Assembly: GCA_900754525.1 (NCBI GenBank)
Contig: CAAEDE010000082.1
Location: forward strand, 1 to 25,150
Direction: 5' to 3'
Length of the DNA stretch: 25,150 nucleotides
Source of the DNA: an uncultured Collinsella sp.
GTDB taxonomy: Bacteria; Actinomycetota; Coriobacteriia; Coriobacteriales; Coriobacteriaceae
How positions within the stretch are numbered: position 1 is the stretch's first letter; the number at the start of each line of letters is the position of its first letter. This document shows positions 7,833-14,571 of this stretch, piece by piece. The position numbers were made by a program, and so were the translations under genes. Under the pieces are notes generated by a model that was given only the letters and a program-made list of their open reading frames with translations, did not search any database and was not told the DNA's origin.

Positions 7833-8372
7833 CTATCTGAAGAGAGGCTTTATGGCTGATAGGTAGTCTTTGGCTACGTCGGCTTTGTCTGCTTGGAAGT
7901 TGTGCCAGGCCCACCATTGGACCATTCCTACGAAGCTTGAGGCTATGTGGTGTAGTAAGAAGCTGCGGTCCATGGTGCCGGCGGGGCCGTTTGGGTCGGT
8001 AGGGACGGTTTCGGCTGCGCGCGACATGATGGTCTTGCGGAGACAGTCGGCGAAGACGCGTGAGCCGGCGCCGGCTACGAGGGCGCGTACGCCCTGACGG
8101 CGCTCCCAGAGGTTGTTGAGGATATGTTCGACCTGCACGAGTGGGTCGTCGAGCGGCGTGCCATCGTCGTCGAGGGCGTGGGTGCAGATGTCGCTCACGA
8201 GCTCGGATAGTAGGTCGTCTTTGCTCTTAAAGAGGCCGTAGAATGTCGCGCGGCCTACGTGAGCGCGCGCGATGATGTCGCCGACGGTAATCTTGCCGTA
8301 GTCCTCTTCGCGTAGCAGCTCGGAGAACGCCGCAACGATGGCAGCGCGGCTTTTTTCTTTGCGGGCATCCAT
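7833..8372 (-). CDS. TetR/AcrR-family transcriptional regulator
   Basis: A 179-residue repressor-type protein. The N-terminal TetR helix-turn-helix is clear: about residues 28-47, with ITVGDIIARAHVGRATFYGLF and then KSKDDLL. The C-terminal two thirds is the variable ligand/dimer domain and contains tryptophan-rich WWAWHNF near the end. The start is ATG 8372, two bases after the larC stop, so it is last in a larB-larC-tetR operon and probably translated by coupling. A reading frame extends upstream to 8585, but that part is out-of-frame larC and Arg-rich. By context it may control lar genes; the ligand and operator are unknown. It occupies the place where the larC2 half would normally be. Confidence 0.9.
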   Translation of the reverse strand: MDARKEKSRAAIVAAFSELLREEDYGKITVGDIIARAHVGRATFYGLFKSKDDLLSELVSDICTHALDDDGTPLDDPLVQVEHILNNLWERRQGVRALVAGAGSRVFADCLRKTIMSRAAETVPTDPNGPAGTMDRSFLLHHIASSFVGMVQWWAWHNFQADKADVAKDYLSAIKPLFR

Positions 8373-8374
8373 GG

Positions 8375-9286
8375 CTATGCGTCCGCGTGAACGAGCAGGC
8401 AGCGGAGCGTACCGGAGCAACCCTCGTAGGGGCGCTTGCCGGCGCCGTAGCCGACGGCTTCGATGTGGTAGCGTGAGGGCAGTTGGTCGGACGTGCGCAG
8501 CGCGGTGACGATGGCGGCGCCCGTGGGCGTCACGAGCTCGCCGGCGACCGGTGCGGGCGTGAGGGCGATATTGCCCGCCTGGCATAGGTTGACGACAGCG
8601 GGGACGGGAATGGGCATGAGGCCGTGGGCGCAGCGGATGGTGCCGTGGCCCTCGGAAAGCGACTCGACCACGATATCCTCGATGCCCAGGTCATCGAGGC
8701 AGATGGCGACAGAGCAGACGTCGACGATGGAATCGACGGCGCCTACCTCGTGGAACATGACGGTCTCGGGCGTTTTGCCGTGGGCCTTGGCCTCGGCGGC
8801 GGCGAGCGCGGTAAAGATGGCGAGCGCACGACGCTTGGCGCCATCGCTTAGCTGCGAGCCGTCGATGATGGCGGTGACGTCCGCCAAAGAACGATGGTGA
8901 TGGTGGTGGGCGTGATGATGGCCCTCGTGGCCATGGCCGTGGGTCTCATGATCATGCTCGTGGCAGTGCTCGTGCTCGCCATGGTCATGATGGTGGTGCT
9001 CATGCTCGTGCATATGCTCGACAGCTGCTTCGTTGCCGTAGAGCCAGGCCATGTCGTGGTCGTGGTTCTCGAGCCCCTCTGCCAGCTGAACGTCAAAGTC
9101 GCAGGCGTCGATGCCATGCTTGTTTACGCGCGTTACAGCGATCGAAAAGCCGTCGACCGGCAGCGTGGCGAGCTGTTCGCGCAGGTGCTCCTCGCTGGCG
9201 CCCAGGTCGAGCAGGGCCGCGACGGTCATATCGCCGCTGATGCCCGAAGTGCCGTCGATGATAAGCGTGTGCTGATGGTTGGACAT
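8375..9286 (-). CDS. larC: LarC N-terminal domain protein (nickel insertion for LarA cofactor), lacking LarC2
   Basis: LarC inserts nickel into the pincer nucleotide that activates LarA. The 303-residue product starts with the family's DGTSGISGDM (residues 11-20) and contains FHEVGAVDSIVDV. It also has the conserved PAPVAGELVTPTGAAI and ends near VGYGAGKRPYEG. Residues 91-131 form an extreme His-rich tract (24 His in 41), probably nickel-binding. Full LarC is usually about 400 residues, with a C-terminal LarC2 part that in Lactobacillus is reached by ribosomal frameshifting. Here the frame ends and tetR begins 2 nt later, and no LarC2-like sequence is seen in any frame. ATG 9286 has AAGGAG that overlaps the larB stop region, indicating coupling to larB. 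Confidence 0.9.
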   Translation of the reverse strand: MSNHQHTLIIDGTSGISGDMTVAALLDLGASEEHLREQLATLPVDGFSIAVTRVNKHGIDACDFDVQLAEGLENHDHDMAWLYGNEAAVEHMHEHEHHHHDHGEHEHCHEHDHETHGHGHEGHHHAHHHHHRSLADVTAIIDGSQLSDGAKRRALAIFTALAAAEAKAHGKTPETVMFHEVGAVDSIVDVCSVAICLDDLGIEDIVVESLSEGHGTIRCAHGLMPIPVPAVVNLCQAGNIALTPAPVAGELVTPTGAAIVTALRTSDQLPSRYHIEAVGYGAGKRPYEGCSGTLRCLLVHADA

Positions 9287-9296
9287 GGAATGCTCC

Positions 9297-10079
9297 TTAA
9301 CGGGCGCAGGATGTGCCGGCGCTCAGATGATTGATAAGACTTGCCTGGTAGGCGGCACCAAAGCCGTTATCGATATTGACGACCGATACGCCGCTGGCGC
9401 AGGAGTTGAGCATGGCGAGCAGCGCGGCTACGCCTCCAAAATTTGCGCCGTAGCCCACGCTGGTGGGAACGGCGATGACCGGACAGCTCACCAGACCGCC
9501 GATAACGCTCGCCAGGGCGCCCTCCATGCCGGCGATGGCGATGACCACCTGCGCCTGGGCAAGTTCCTCGGCATGCGCGAGCAGGCGGTGCAGGCCTGCG
9601 ACACCTACGTCGTAGAGGCGGTCGACCTCGTTGCCATAGAATTCGGCCGTCAACGCGGCTTCCTCGGCGACGGGCAGGTCGCTCGTACCGGCGCAGGCGA
9701 CAACGATGCGTCCGTTGCCGGTAGGGGAGGGCTTGCCGCCCACGAGGGCGAGCTGTGCGTCTGGGACATATCCCAGGTCGATGCCGTTGCCGAGGAGCTT
9801 CGAGGCGCGGGCTGCCTTTTCGGCGTCCAGGCGCGTGACCAGGATGCGCACCTGGCCGGCATTGATAAATGCTTTGATAATGGCGGCAATCTGCTCGGCG
9901 GTTTTACCGGCGCCGTAGACAACCTCGCCGGCTCCCTGGCGCACCCCGCGCGAAAGATCGAGCTGCGCAAAACCCAGATCGGCGGTTGGCGCCGTCTGGA
10001 GGCGCGTGAGGGCGACTGCCGGGGTGACTACTCCGTCGGCAACATCGCTCAGCAATTGCTCAAGATCTCGCTTATCCAT
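9297..10079 (-). CDS. larB: LarB, pyridinium-3,5-biscarboxylate mononucleotide synthase
   Basis: Carboxylates and hydrolyses nicotinic acid adenine dinucleotide in the first step of the nickel-pincer cofactor pathway. The 260-residue product shows the PurE-like C-terminal domain with AGTSDLPVAEEA (130-141) and GMEGALASVIGG (184-195). It also has PTSVGYGA (205-212) and MLNSCASGVSVVNIDNGFGA (223-242). C227 in that last motif corresponds to the catalytic cysteine described for Lactobacillus LarB. I chose ATG 10079 because AAGGGA lies 7 nt upstream; the frame runs a little further without a better start. It is the first gene of larB-larC-tetR, with larC 10 nt downstream. LarE, needed for sulfur transfer, is not in the window. 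Confidence 0.95.
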   Translation of the reverse strand: MDKRDLEQLLSDVADGVVTPAVALTRLQTAPTADLGFAQLDLSRGVRQGAGEVVYGAGKTAEQIAAIIKAFINAGQVRILVTRLDAEKAARASKLLGNGIDLGYVPDAQLALVGGKPSPTGNGRIVVACAGTSDLPVAEEAALTAEFYGNEVDRLYDVGVAGLHRLLAHAEELAQAQVVIAIAGMEGALASVIGGLVSCPVIAVPTSVGYGANFGGVAALLAMLNSCASGVSVVNIDNGFGAAYQASLINHLSAGTSCAR

Positions 10080-10102
10080 ATATGTTCCCTTCGACGGCGC
10101 AA

Positions 10103-10132
10103 AGTCTAGCACTCAAAGGGTATGTTTCCGAA
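10103..10132 (-). promoter_or_regulatory. Candidate promoter of the larB-larC-tetR operon
   Basis: Read on the minus strand, TGCTAGACT is an extended -10 (plus coordinates 10103-10111). TTCGGA (10127-10132) lies 18 bp upstream as a weak -35. The -35 overlaps the palindrome at 10124-10157, so a protein or structure there could affect transcription. Confidence 0.4.
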
Positions 10133-10157
10133 CACTAAGACAAAATTGTTCGGAAAC
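10124..10157. repeat. 11-bp inverted repeat between serB and larB
   Basis: Arms GTTTCCGAACA (10124-10134) and TGTTCGGAAAC (10147-10157) are perfect with a 12-nt spacer. Read on the minus strand, the stem-loop junction (TTTCCG, then AACAATT, TGTCT, then CGGAAA) closely resembles the hairpins at 13067-13110 and 13129-13172. It is therefore probably a member of that hairpin family. It might instead be an operator for the TetR protein, since each half contains the small palindrome TTCCGAA or TTCGGAA. Confidence 0.75.
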
Positions 10158-10193
10158 TATAGGACAGACTGATTCTCTTGTTAGAAGGATCGA

Positions 10194-10829
10194 CTAGTCG
10201 CGCAGGATGATGTCCATGGCGAGCATCAGGTTGCGCTCATCGATGGCAAACGGGGCGGCTTCGCGCGTCTTGGGCTTGGCGCAAAACGCGATGCCCGTGC
10301 CCGCGGCCTGAATCATGGGGATGTCGTTGGCGCCGTCACCGATCGCGACGGTGTGGGCCATGTCGACACCGCACTCAACCGCCCAATCCAGCAGCTGGAT
10401 GAGCTTGGACTCCTTGGTCACAATGTCTGCCGCCAGCTTGCCGGTGAGCTTGCCGTCCACGACTTCCAGACGGTTGGCCAGGCAAAAATCGATGCCCGCG
10501 GCGGCCACGATCTTGTCAGCGACCTCGTGAAAGCCGCCGCTTACCACGCCGACCTTCCAGCCTTTGCTGTGCGCCGAGCGCACAAGCTCCAGCGCGCCGG
10601 GGGTAAACGTCACGCGCTCAAAGGTGCGCTCGAACACACTCTCGTCCAAGCCGGCAAGCAGCCCCACGCGCTCCTCGAGCGCCTGCTTAAAGTCCAGCTC
10701 GCCGCGCATGGCGCGTTCGGTGATCTGTGCCACCTGTTCGCCTACGCCGGCCTCTTCGCCCAACAGGTCGATGACCTCCTGGTTGATGAGCGTGGAGTCG
10801 ATATCCATAACGATGAGGCGTGCAGTCAT
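10194..10829 (-). CDS. serB: Phosphoserine phosphatase SerB
   Basis: Dephosphorylates O-phosphoserine, the last step of serine synthesis. The 211-residue protein is a compact HAD-superfamily phosphatase without the extra N-terminal ACT-like domain of larger SerB proteins. HAD motif I is DIDST with nucleophile D9 and acid D11. Motif II is VSGGF, followed by a conserved lysine in the TKESK region, and motif IV is GDGANDIPM. ATG 10829 is preceded by GGAAAGG at about 7 nt. Upstream in-frame codons read through low-complexity sequence without an RBS. It is divergent from aspS across 256 bp and co-directional with larB, but the 114-bp gap with a palindrome and promoter-like boxes argues for separate transcription. 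Confidence 0.93.
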   Translation of the reverse strand: MTARLIVMDIDSTLINQEVIDLLGEEAGVGEQVAQITERAMRGELDFKQALEERVGLLAGLDESVFERTFERVTFTPGALELVRSAHSKGWKVGVVSGGFHEVADKIVAAAGIDFCLANRLEVVDGKLTGKLAADIVTKESKLIQLLDWAVECGVDMAHTVAIGDGANDIPMIQAAGTGIAFCAKPKTREAAPFAIDERNLMLAMDIILRD

Positions 10830-11085
10830 GACGGGCCTTTCCGAGTGCAGTTGTGTTGGGGCACATTGTCGCACGGGGCGCGCCTTGGCGACGGCCACGG
10901 TGCGGCAATTGTTTCGTCTCCGTCAAGTCTTTGGGCAGGAGCTACTTTTCCGCGGCACATCGACACAGGTGCGATAAGATAGAACGCCATGTCTGGCTGC
11001 GCGGTTTACGCAGGCTGGGCAAATCTGTACGACGCCGCCCGGAACGACACGGGGCAGCACAGATCCATAAAGGAGGATCACTGGT

Positions 11086-12873
11086 ATGAGCCAGACCCGT
11101 CCCATCGACGAGCATTCCATGCACACCCGTACCTGCGGCGAGCTTCGCCGCGAGAACGTGGGCGAAGAGGTCACCCTCACCGGTTGGGTGAGCCGTCGCC
11201 GCGATCACGGCGGCCTTATTTTCTGCGACCTTCGCGACCGCGAGGGCATCACGCAGCTCACCTTCGACCCCGAGCACTCCGACGGCGACGCCTTTAAGAT
11301 TGCCGAGACCATGCGTCCCGAGTGGCCTATCAAGATCCACGGCGTCGTGCGCTCCCGTGGCGAGGAGACCACCAATGCCAAGCTCGCGACCGGCGAGATC
11401 GAGGTCCTGACCGACCACGCCGAGGTGCTCAACACGTCCGTCACCCCGCCGTTCCAGATCGAGGACGGCATCGAGACCAGCGAGGACACCCGCCTGCGCT
11501 ATCGCTATCTGGACCTCCGTCGTCCCGAGATGATGGCCAACCTCAAGCTGCGCTCCGACTTTACCTTTGCCATTCGCGAGGCGCTGCACAACCGTGAGTT
11601 CATGGAGGTCGAGACGCCCTCCCTGTTCAAGTCCACGCCCGAGGGCGCCCGCGACTTTATCGTCCCCAGCCGCATCCAGCCGGGCAACTTCTACGCTCTG
11701 CCGCAGTCCCCGCAGCTTCTGAAGCAGCTGCTCATGGTCGGTGGCGTCGAGCGCTACTACCAGGTTGCCAAGTGCTTCCGCGACGAGGACCTGCGTGCCG
11801 ACCGTCAGCCCGAGTTCACCCAGGTCGATATCGAGATGTCCTTCGTGGACCAGAACGATGTCATGAGCGCGCTCGAAGAGGTTCTTGCCGATGCCTTCGG
11901 TCGCATGGGTGTCGAGATGCCCACGCCGCTGCGTCGCATGAACTACTGGGATGCCATGGACACCTATGGCTCCGACAAGCCCGATACTCGCTACGGCATG
12001 CACCTGGTCGATCTGACCGACATCTTTGTCAACTCCAAGTTCAAGGTCTTCGCGACCGCCGCGAACGAGGAGGGCTCCGTCGTCAAAGCCATCAACGCCA
12101 AGGGCGCCGGTGCCTGGGCACGTGCCAAGATCGATAAGCTCGCCGGCGTGGCCTCCACGTTTGGCGCCAAGGGCCTGGCCTGGATCGCCTTCCGCGAGGA
12201 CGGCTCCATCAACAGCCCCATCGTCAAGTTCTTCTCGGACGAGGAGATGGCCGCTCTGCGCGAGCGCATGGACGTCGAGCCCGGCGACCTTGTGATGTTC
12301 GCCGCCGGCCCGCGTCTGCTCTCCGACGAGATCCTGGGCGGCATGCGTTCCCACATGGCCAACGCACTCGAGATCAAGCGTGAGGGTCACGACTTCCTGT
12401 GGGTCGTCAACTTCCCGCTGTTCCATTGGGATGAGGACCGCAAGGCCTATGCTGCCGAGCACCAGCCCTTTACCCTGCCGACCGAGACCGACATCGCCAA
12501 GATCGAGGCCGACCCGTTGGCAGCCGGTTCGTGCACCTACGACTTTGTCATGGACGGCTTTGAGGCCGGCGGCGGCGGTATGCGTATCCACAACGCCGAG
12601 ATGCAGATGTCCATGCTTAAGCTTCTGGGCTTTACCGAGGAGCGCGCCGAGTCTCAGTTTGGCTTCCTCATGGAGGCCCTCAAGTTTGGTGCACCCCCGA
12701 TGGGCGGTTTCGCTCTGGGCCTGGACCGCGTGTGCATGCTGCTCACCGGTTCCGACTCCATCCGCGACGTCATGGCGTTCCCCAAGACGGCCAGCGGCTC
12801 CGACCTCATGTCGGGCGCCCCGAGTGCCGTTAGCGGCGCCCAGCTCAAGGACGTCAGCCTGCGCCTGATGTAG
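11086..12873 (+). CDS. aspS: Aspartate--tRNA ligase (AspRS, bacterial type)
   Basis: Charges tRNA-Asp. The 595-residue length and domain order fit bacterial AspRS. An N-terminal OB-fold anticodon domain (GWVSRRRDHGGLIFCDLRDREG) comes first, then the RYRYLDLRR segment. Motif 2 is FRDEDLRADRQPEFTQVD from about residue 231. A GAD insertion domain fills the middle, and motif 3 GFALGLDRVCMLL lies near 540. A strong AAAGGAGG lies 9 nt before ATG 11086. Whether it is discriminating or also charges tRNA-Asn cannot be told from sequence alone. The upstream 256 bp shared with serB contains a GATAAGAT box near 10971-10978 and a 10-bp inverted repeat (10865-10874 with 10900-10909). I did not find a T-box there. 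Confidence 0.97.
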   Translation: MSQTRPIDEHSMHTRTCGELRRENVGEEVTLTGWVSRRRDHGGLIFCDLRDREGITQLTFDPEHSDGDAFKIAETMRPEWPIKIHGVVRSRGEETTNAKLATGEIEVLTDHAEVLNTSVTPPFQIEDGIETSEDTRLRYRYLDLRRPEMMANLKLRSDFTFAIREALHNREFMEVETPSLFKSTPEGARDFIVPSRIQPGNFYALPQSPQLLKQLLMVGGVERYYQVAKCFRDEDLRADRQPEFTQVDIEMSFVDQNDVMSALEEVLADAFGRMGVEMPTPLRRMNYWDAMDTYGSDKPDTRYGMHLVDLTDIFVNSKFKVFATAANEEGSVVKAINAKGAGAWARAKIDKLAGVASTFGAKGLAWIAFREDGSINSPIVKFFSDEEMAALRERMDVEPGDLVMFAAGPRLLSDEILGGMRSHMANALEIKREGHDFLWVVNFPLFHWDEDRKAYAAEHQPFTLPTETDIAKIEADPLAAGSCTYDFVMDGFEAGGGGMRIHNAEMQMSMLKLLGFTEERAESQFGFLMEALKFGAPPMGGFALGLDRVCMLLTGSDSIRDVMAFPKTASGSDLMSGAPSAVSGAQLKDVSLRLM

Positions 12874-12898
12874 GCGAGTGGCTACCTGTTGCTTGCAA

Positions 12899-12932
12899 CG
12901 AGGGAAGGACGTGTGCCTTCCCTCGTTTTTTA
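12899..12932 (+). terminator. Intrinsic terminator of aspS
   Basis: CGAGGGAAGG (12899-12908) pairs perfectly with CCTTCCCTCG (12916-12925) around a 7-nt loop, followed by TTTTTT. It lies 26 bp after the aspS stop. Confidence 0.95.
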
Positions 12933-12970
12933 TACGCCGAGATTGTGAGGGCATGGGATGACCGGGCGTC

Positions 12971-13172
12971 GCGGAAAGTGCGTCCCGGAATCTGTGTCCA
13001 GAACGGGTCACGCTTTCCCAAAGGGGGTCCTCTGGGAAAGCGCGACCCAGAATTCGGCAAAATAATGGGGCACAGTTTCCGGTTGAGCTGTCTAACGGAA
13101 ACTGTACCCCAGAATGAGCGCTCAAAACGGGGCAGTCTTTCCGCAACAATTGTCTGGCGGAAAGACTGCCCC
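12971..13172. repeat. Tandem cluster of three related hairpins plus one half copy
   Basis: Hairpin A: 13005-13020 with 13033-13048, 15 of 16 paired. Hairpin B: 13067-13081 with 13096-13110, 14 of 15 paired. Hairpin C: 13129-13144 with 13157-13172, perfect. All left arms have the form GGG(G/T)CA, three or so variable bases, then TTTCC. Spacers are 12-14 nt and contain TCCTC or TGTCT, and right arms are followed by AGAAT or AGTTT. A right arm alone (12971-12991) looks like a fourth, broken copy and can also pair imperfectly with the left arm of A. Arm sequences differ between copies but remain complementary. Confidence 0.85.
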
Positions 13173-13181
13173 AGTTTTTTA
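13129..13181. terminator. Bidirectional terminator between aspS and ebgR
   Basis: Hairpin C of the cluster has a perfect 16-bp stem, with AGTTTTTTAT to the right and, on the minus strand, GTTTTGAG beyond the stem. The ebgR stop codon (13179-13181) lies inside the right-hand T-run. It can therefore end transcription from both convergent genes. Confidence 0.8.
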
Positions 13182-14195
13182 TAGCGAGTCTCTCTGGATC
13201 AGCTGCATGTGCATCACGGAGGTGGTGGGCTCGGCACCCTTGATCATGTCGAGCGCAATGTTGGCGGCCATGTGGCCTTCTTCGCGCAGGGGCTGACGGA
13301 CGGTCGTGAGCGCGGGGACACAGCGCGCCGCAATCTCGTGATCGTCGAAGCCGACGACAGAAACGTCCGCAGGAACGGATAGGCCTGCCTCGTTGAGCGC
13401 GGTGATGACGCCAGCCGCGATACGGTCCGATCCGCAGAGCACGCCATCGAAAGCAATCTCGCGCGCGAGGATCTGGTGCATGGCCTGATAGCCGTCTCCG
13501 TTGTTCCAGCCGGTATAGATAACGTTTGCGTCTGGGAGGTCTTCGCCCAAGACGGCACGGTAGCCGCGCAGGCGGTCGACAACAGCGGGGTTGTCTTGCG
13601 GTCCCAACACGGCGACGATATCTTTGCGTCCGCGTTCCTTCATGGCGAGTGCCGCAAAGTGTCCGCCTTCTTCGTCGTCAGAGTAGACTGTCGAGAACAC
13701 ATCGCGATAGGGGTGGCCCTCGAGCTGGCCGCACAACACGGTGGGTACGCCCAGCTCGCGCAGCACCTCGAGCAGCTCGCTGCCCTTGTAGGGGGAGACG
13801 TCGATCACGGCGTCGAACGAGCGGCGCTCAAAGTGCTCGCGTGCACGGTTGCGCTCATGCGTAGAAGACGCCTGCAAGATAACGGGCAGATAGGACGACT
13901 CCGACAGTTCCTCGGTAATGCCGCTCAAAAACTCGCTATAGGTGGGGTCGCTGAAGAGTTCACTCAGGGGCTCGGTCACGAGCACGGCGATGATTTCCGT
14001 GCGCCCGACAGCGAGCGCTCGGCCACGCGCGTTGGGGACAAAATTGACTTCCTTGGCCGCCGCGCGAACGCGCTTTTTGGTTTCCTCGCTAATGCGGGGC
14101 GAATCGTTGAGAGCGCGTGATGCCGTGGAGCGCGACACGCCGGCAGCTGCGGCAACCTCGGCAAGCGTAGGTGCGGTGCGAACTGGTTGGGTCAT
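13179..14195 (-). CDS. ebgR: LacI/GalR-family repressor of the ebg locus
   Basis: A 338-residue LacI-type regulator. The N-terminal helix-turn-helix and hinge (TLAEVAAAAGVSRSTASRAL, then PNARGRALAVGRT) occupy residues 10-65. The periplasmic-binding-like sugar domain follows, with typical VLCGSDRIAAGVITAL and VSVVGFDDHEIA. ATG 14195 is preceded by AGGAG 6 nt upstream. It is divergent from ebgA-ebgC, as in the E. coli ebgR-ebgA-ebgC layout, and three CAACCGGTTG sites of LacI type lie between. It is likely to repress ebgA-ebgC and be released by a galactoside or its product; the inducer is not known. The symbol is by synteny rather than proven orthology. Confidence 0.88.
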   Translation of the reverse strand: MTQPVRTAPTLAEVAAAAGVSRSTASRALNDSPRISEETKKRVRAAAKEVNFVPNARGRALAVGRTEIIAVLVTEPLSELFSDPTYSEFLSGITEELSESSYLPVILQASSTHERNRAREHFERRSFDAVIDVSPYKGSELLEVLRELGVPTVLCGQLEGHPYRDVFSTVYSDDEEGGHFAALAMKERGRKDIVAVLGPQDNPAVVDRLRGYRAVLGEDLPDANVIYTGWNNGDGYQAMHQILAREIAFDGVLCGSDRIAAGVITALNEAGLSVPADVSVVGFDDHEIAARCVPALTTVRQPLREEGHMAANIALDMIKGAEPTTSVMHMQLIQRDSL

Positions 14196-14256
14196 GGCGT
14201 CTCCTGGAGAATGCGGTCGATGTTGTCGCTGATACGGGCTGGTGCGGATACAGCTT

Positions 14257-14262
14257 ACTATA
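14257..14262 (-). promoter_or_regulatory. Candidate -10 box of ebgR
   Basis: On the minus strand this reads TATAGT, 61 bp before the ebgR start. The matching -35 (TCATGA at 17 bp) is weak. Confidence 0.4.
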
Positions 14263-14439
14263 GTGCGCCTGAACAGCGTTCATGATATCCGGTGACCGGT
14301 GTCGTTTTGCAACCAAGCCGCAATCGAATACGTCTCGTATGGGTGAGATATCAGCGGGCGTGGTGGTTGCCTACGAGCTTAAGAACGATGTCTTGCGCTG
14401 AGTTTCGATACTCAGGGTGACATAAGTGTCGCGGTTGTA

Positions 14440-14449
14440 CAACCGGTTG
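14440..14449. promoter_or_regulatory. LacI-type operator O1
   Basis: The perfect palindrome CAACCGGTTG with a central CG step is typical of LacI/GalR operators. It is the furthest of three identical copies upstream of ebgA, 45 bp before O2. Confidence 0.85.
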
Positions 14450-14484
14450 CACCGTTAACCCGACCAAATCGACCGTTCAGCGGA

Positions 14485-14494
14485 CAACCGGTTG
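14485..14494. promoter_or_regulatory. LacI-type operator O2
   Basis: CAACCGGTTG in the context GGACAACCGGTTGCACA, shared with O3. It overlaps the candidate -35 box (TTGCAC, 14492-14497) of ebgA. Confidence 0.88.
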
Positions 14495-14521
14495 CACAGT
14501 ATTTTGCATCGCCCGTAAGAT
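14492..14521 (+). promoter_or_regulatory. Candidate ebgA promoter
   Basis: TTGCAC (14492-14497) and TAAGAT (14516-14521) with an 18-bp spacer. The -35 overlaps O2 and O3 follows 5 bp after the -10, so repressor binding would block RNA polymerase directly. Confidence 0.7.
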
Positions 14522-14526
14522 AAGGA

Positions 14527-14536
14527 CAACCGGTTG
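14527..14536. promoter_or_regulatory. LacI-type operator O3
   Basis: CAACCGGTTG in the context GGACAACCGGTTGCACA, at the expected transcription start of ebgA and 42 bp after O2. The 42-45 bp spacing, about four helical turns, places all three operators on a similar face of the DNA. Confidence 0.88.
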
Positions 14537-14571
14537 CACAAGAATCACTACGATGACGAAGGAGCATCACC

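Noticed and set aside
8373..8585. N-terminal extension of the TetR frame
   Set aside because: It overlaps larC out of frame, is Arg/His-rich, and the TetR fold starts cleanly at ATG 8372.
8894..9334. Plus-strand frame rich in Met/Val opposite larC
   Set aside because: It is the antisense of the His codons of larC, which gives repeated Met and Val; no independent support.
10830..11085. T-box or other tRNA-sensing leader upstream of aspS (also considered for hisS)
   Set aside because: No specifier-loop architecture or T-box bulge sequence was seen; only small inverted repeats.
12971..13172. CRISPR-like array
   Set aside because: Units are palindromic hairpins of varying sequence with short AT-rich gaps; there are no constant repeats with unique spacers and no cas genes.
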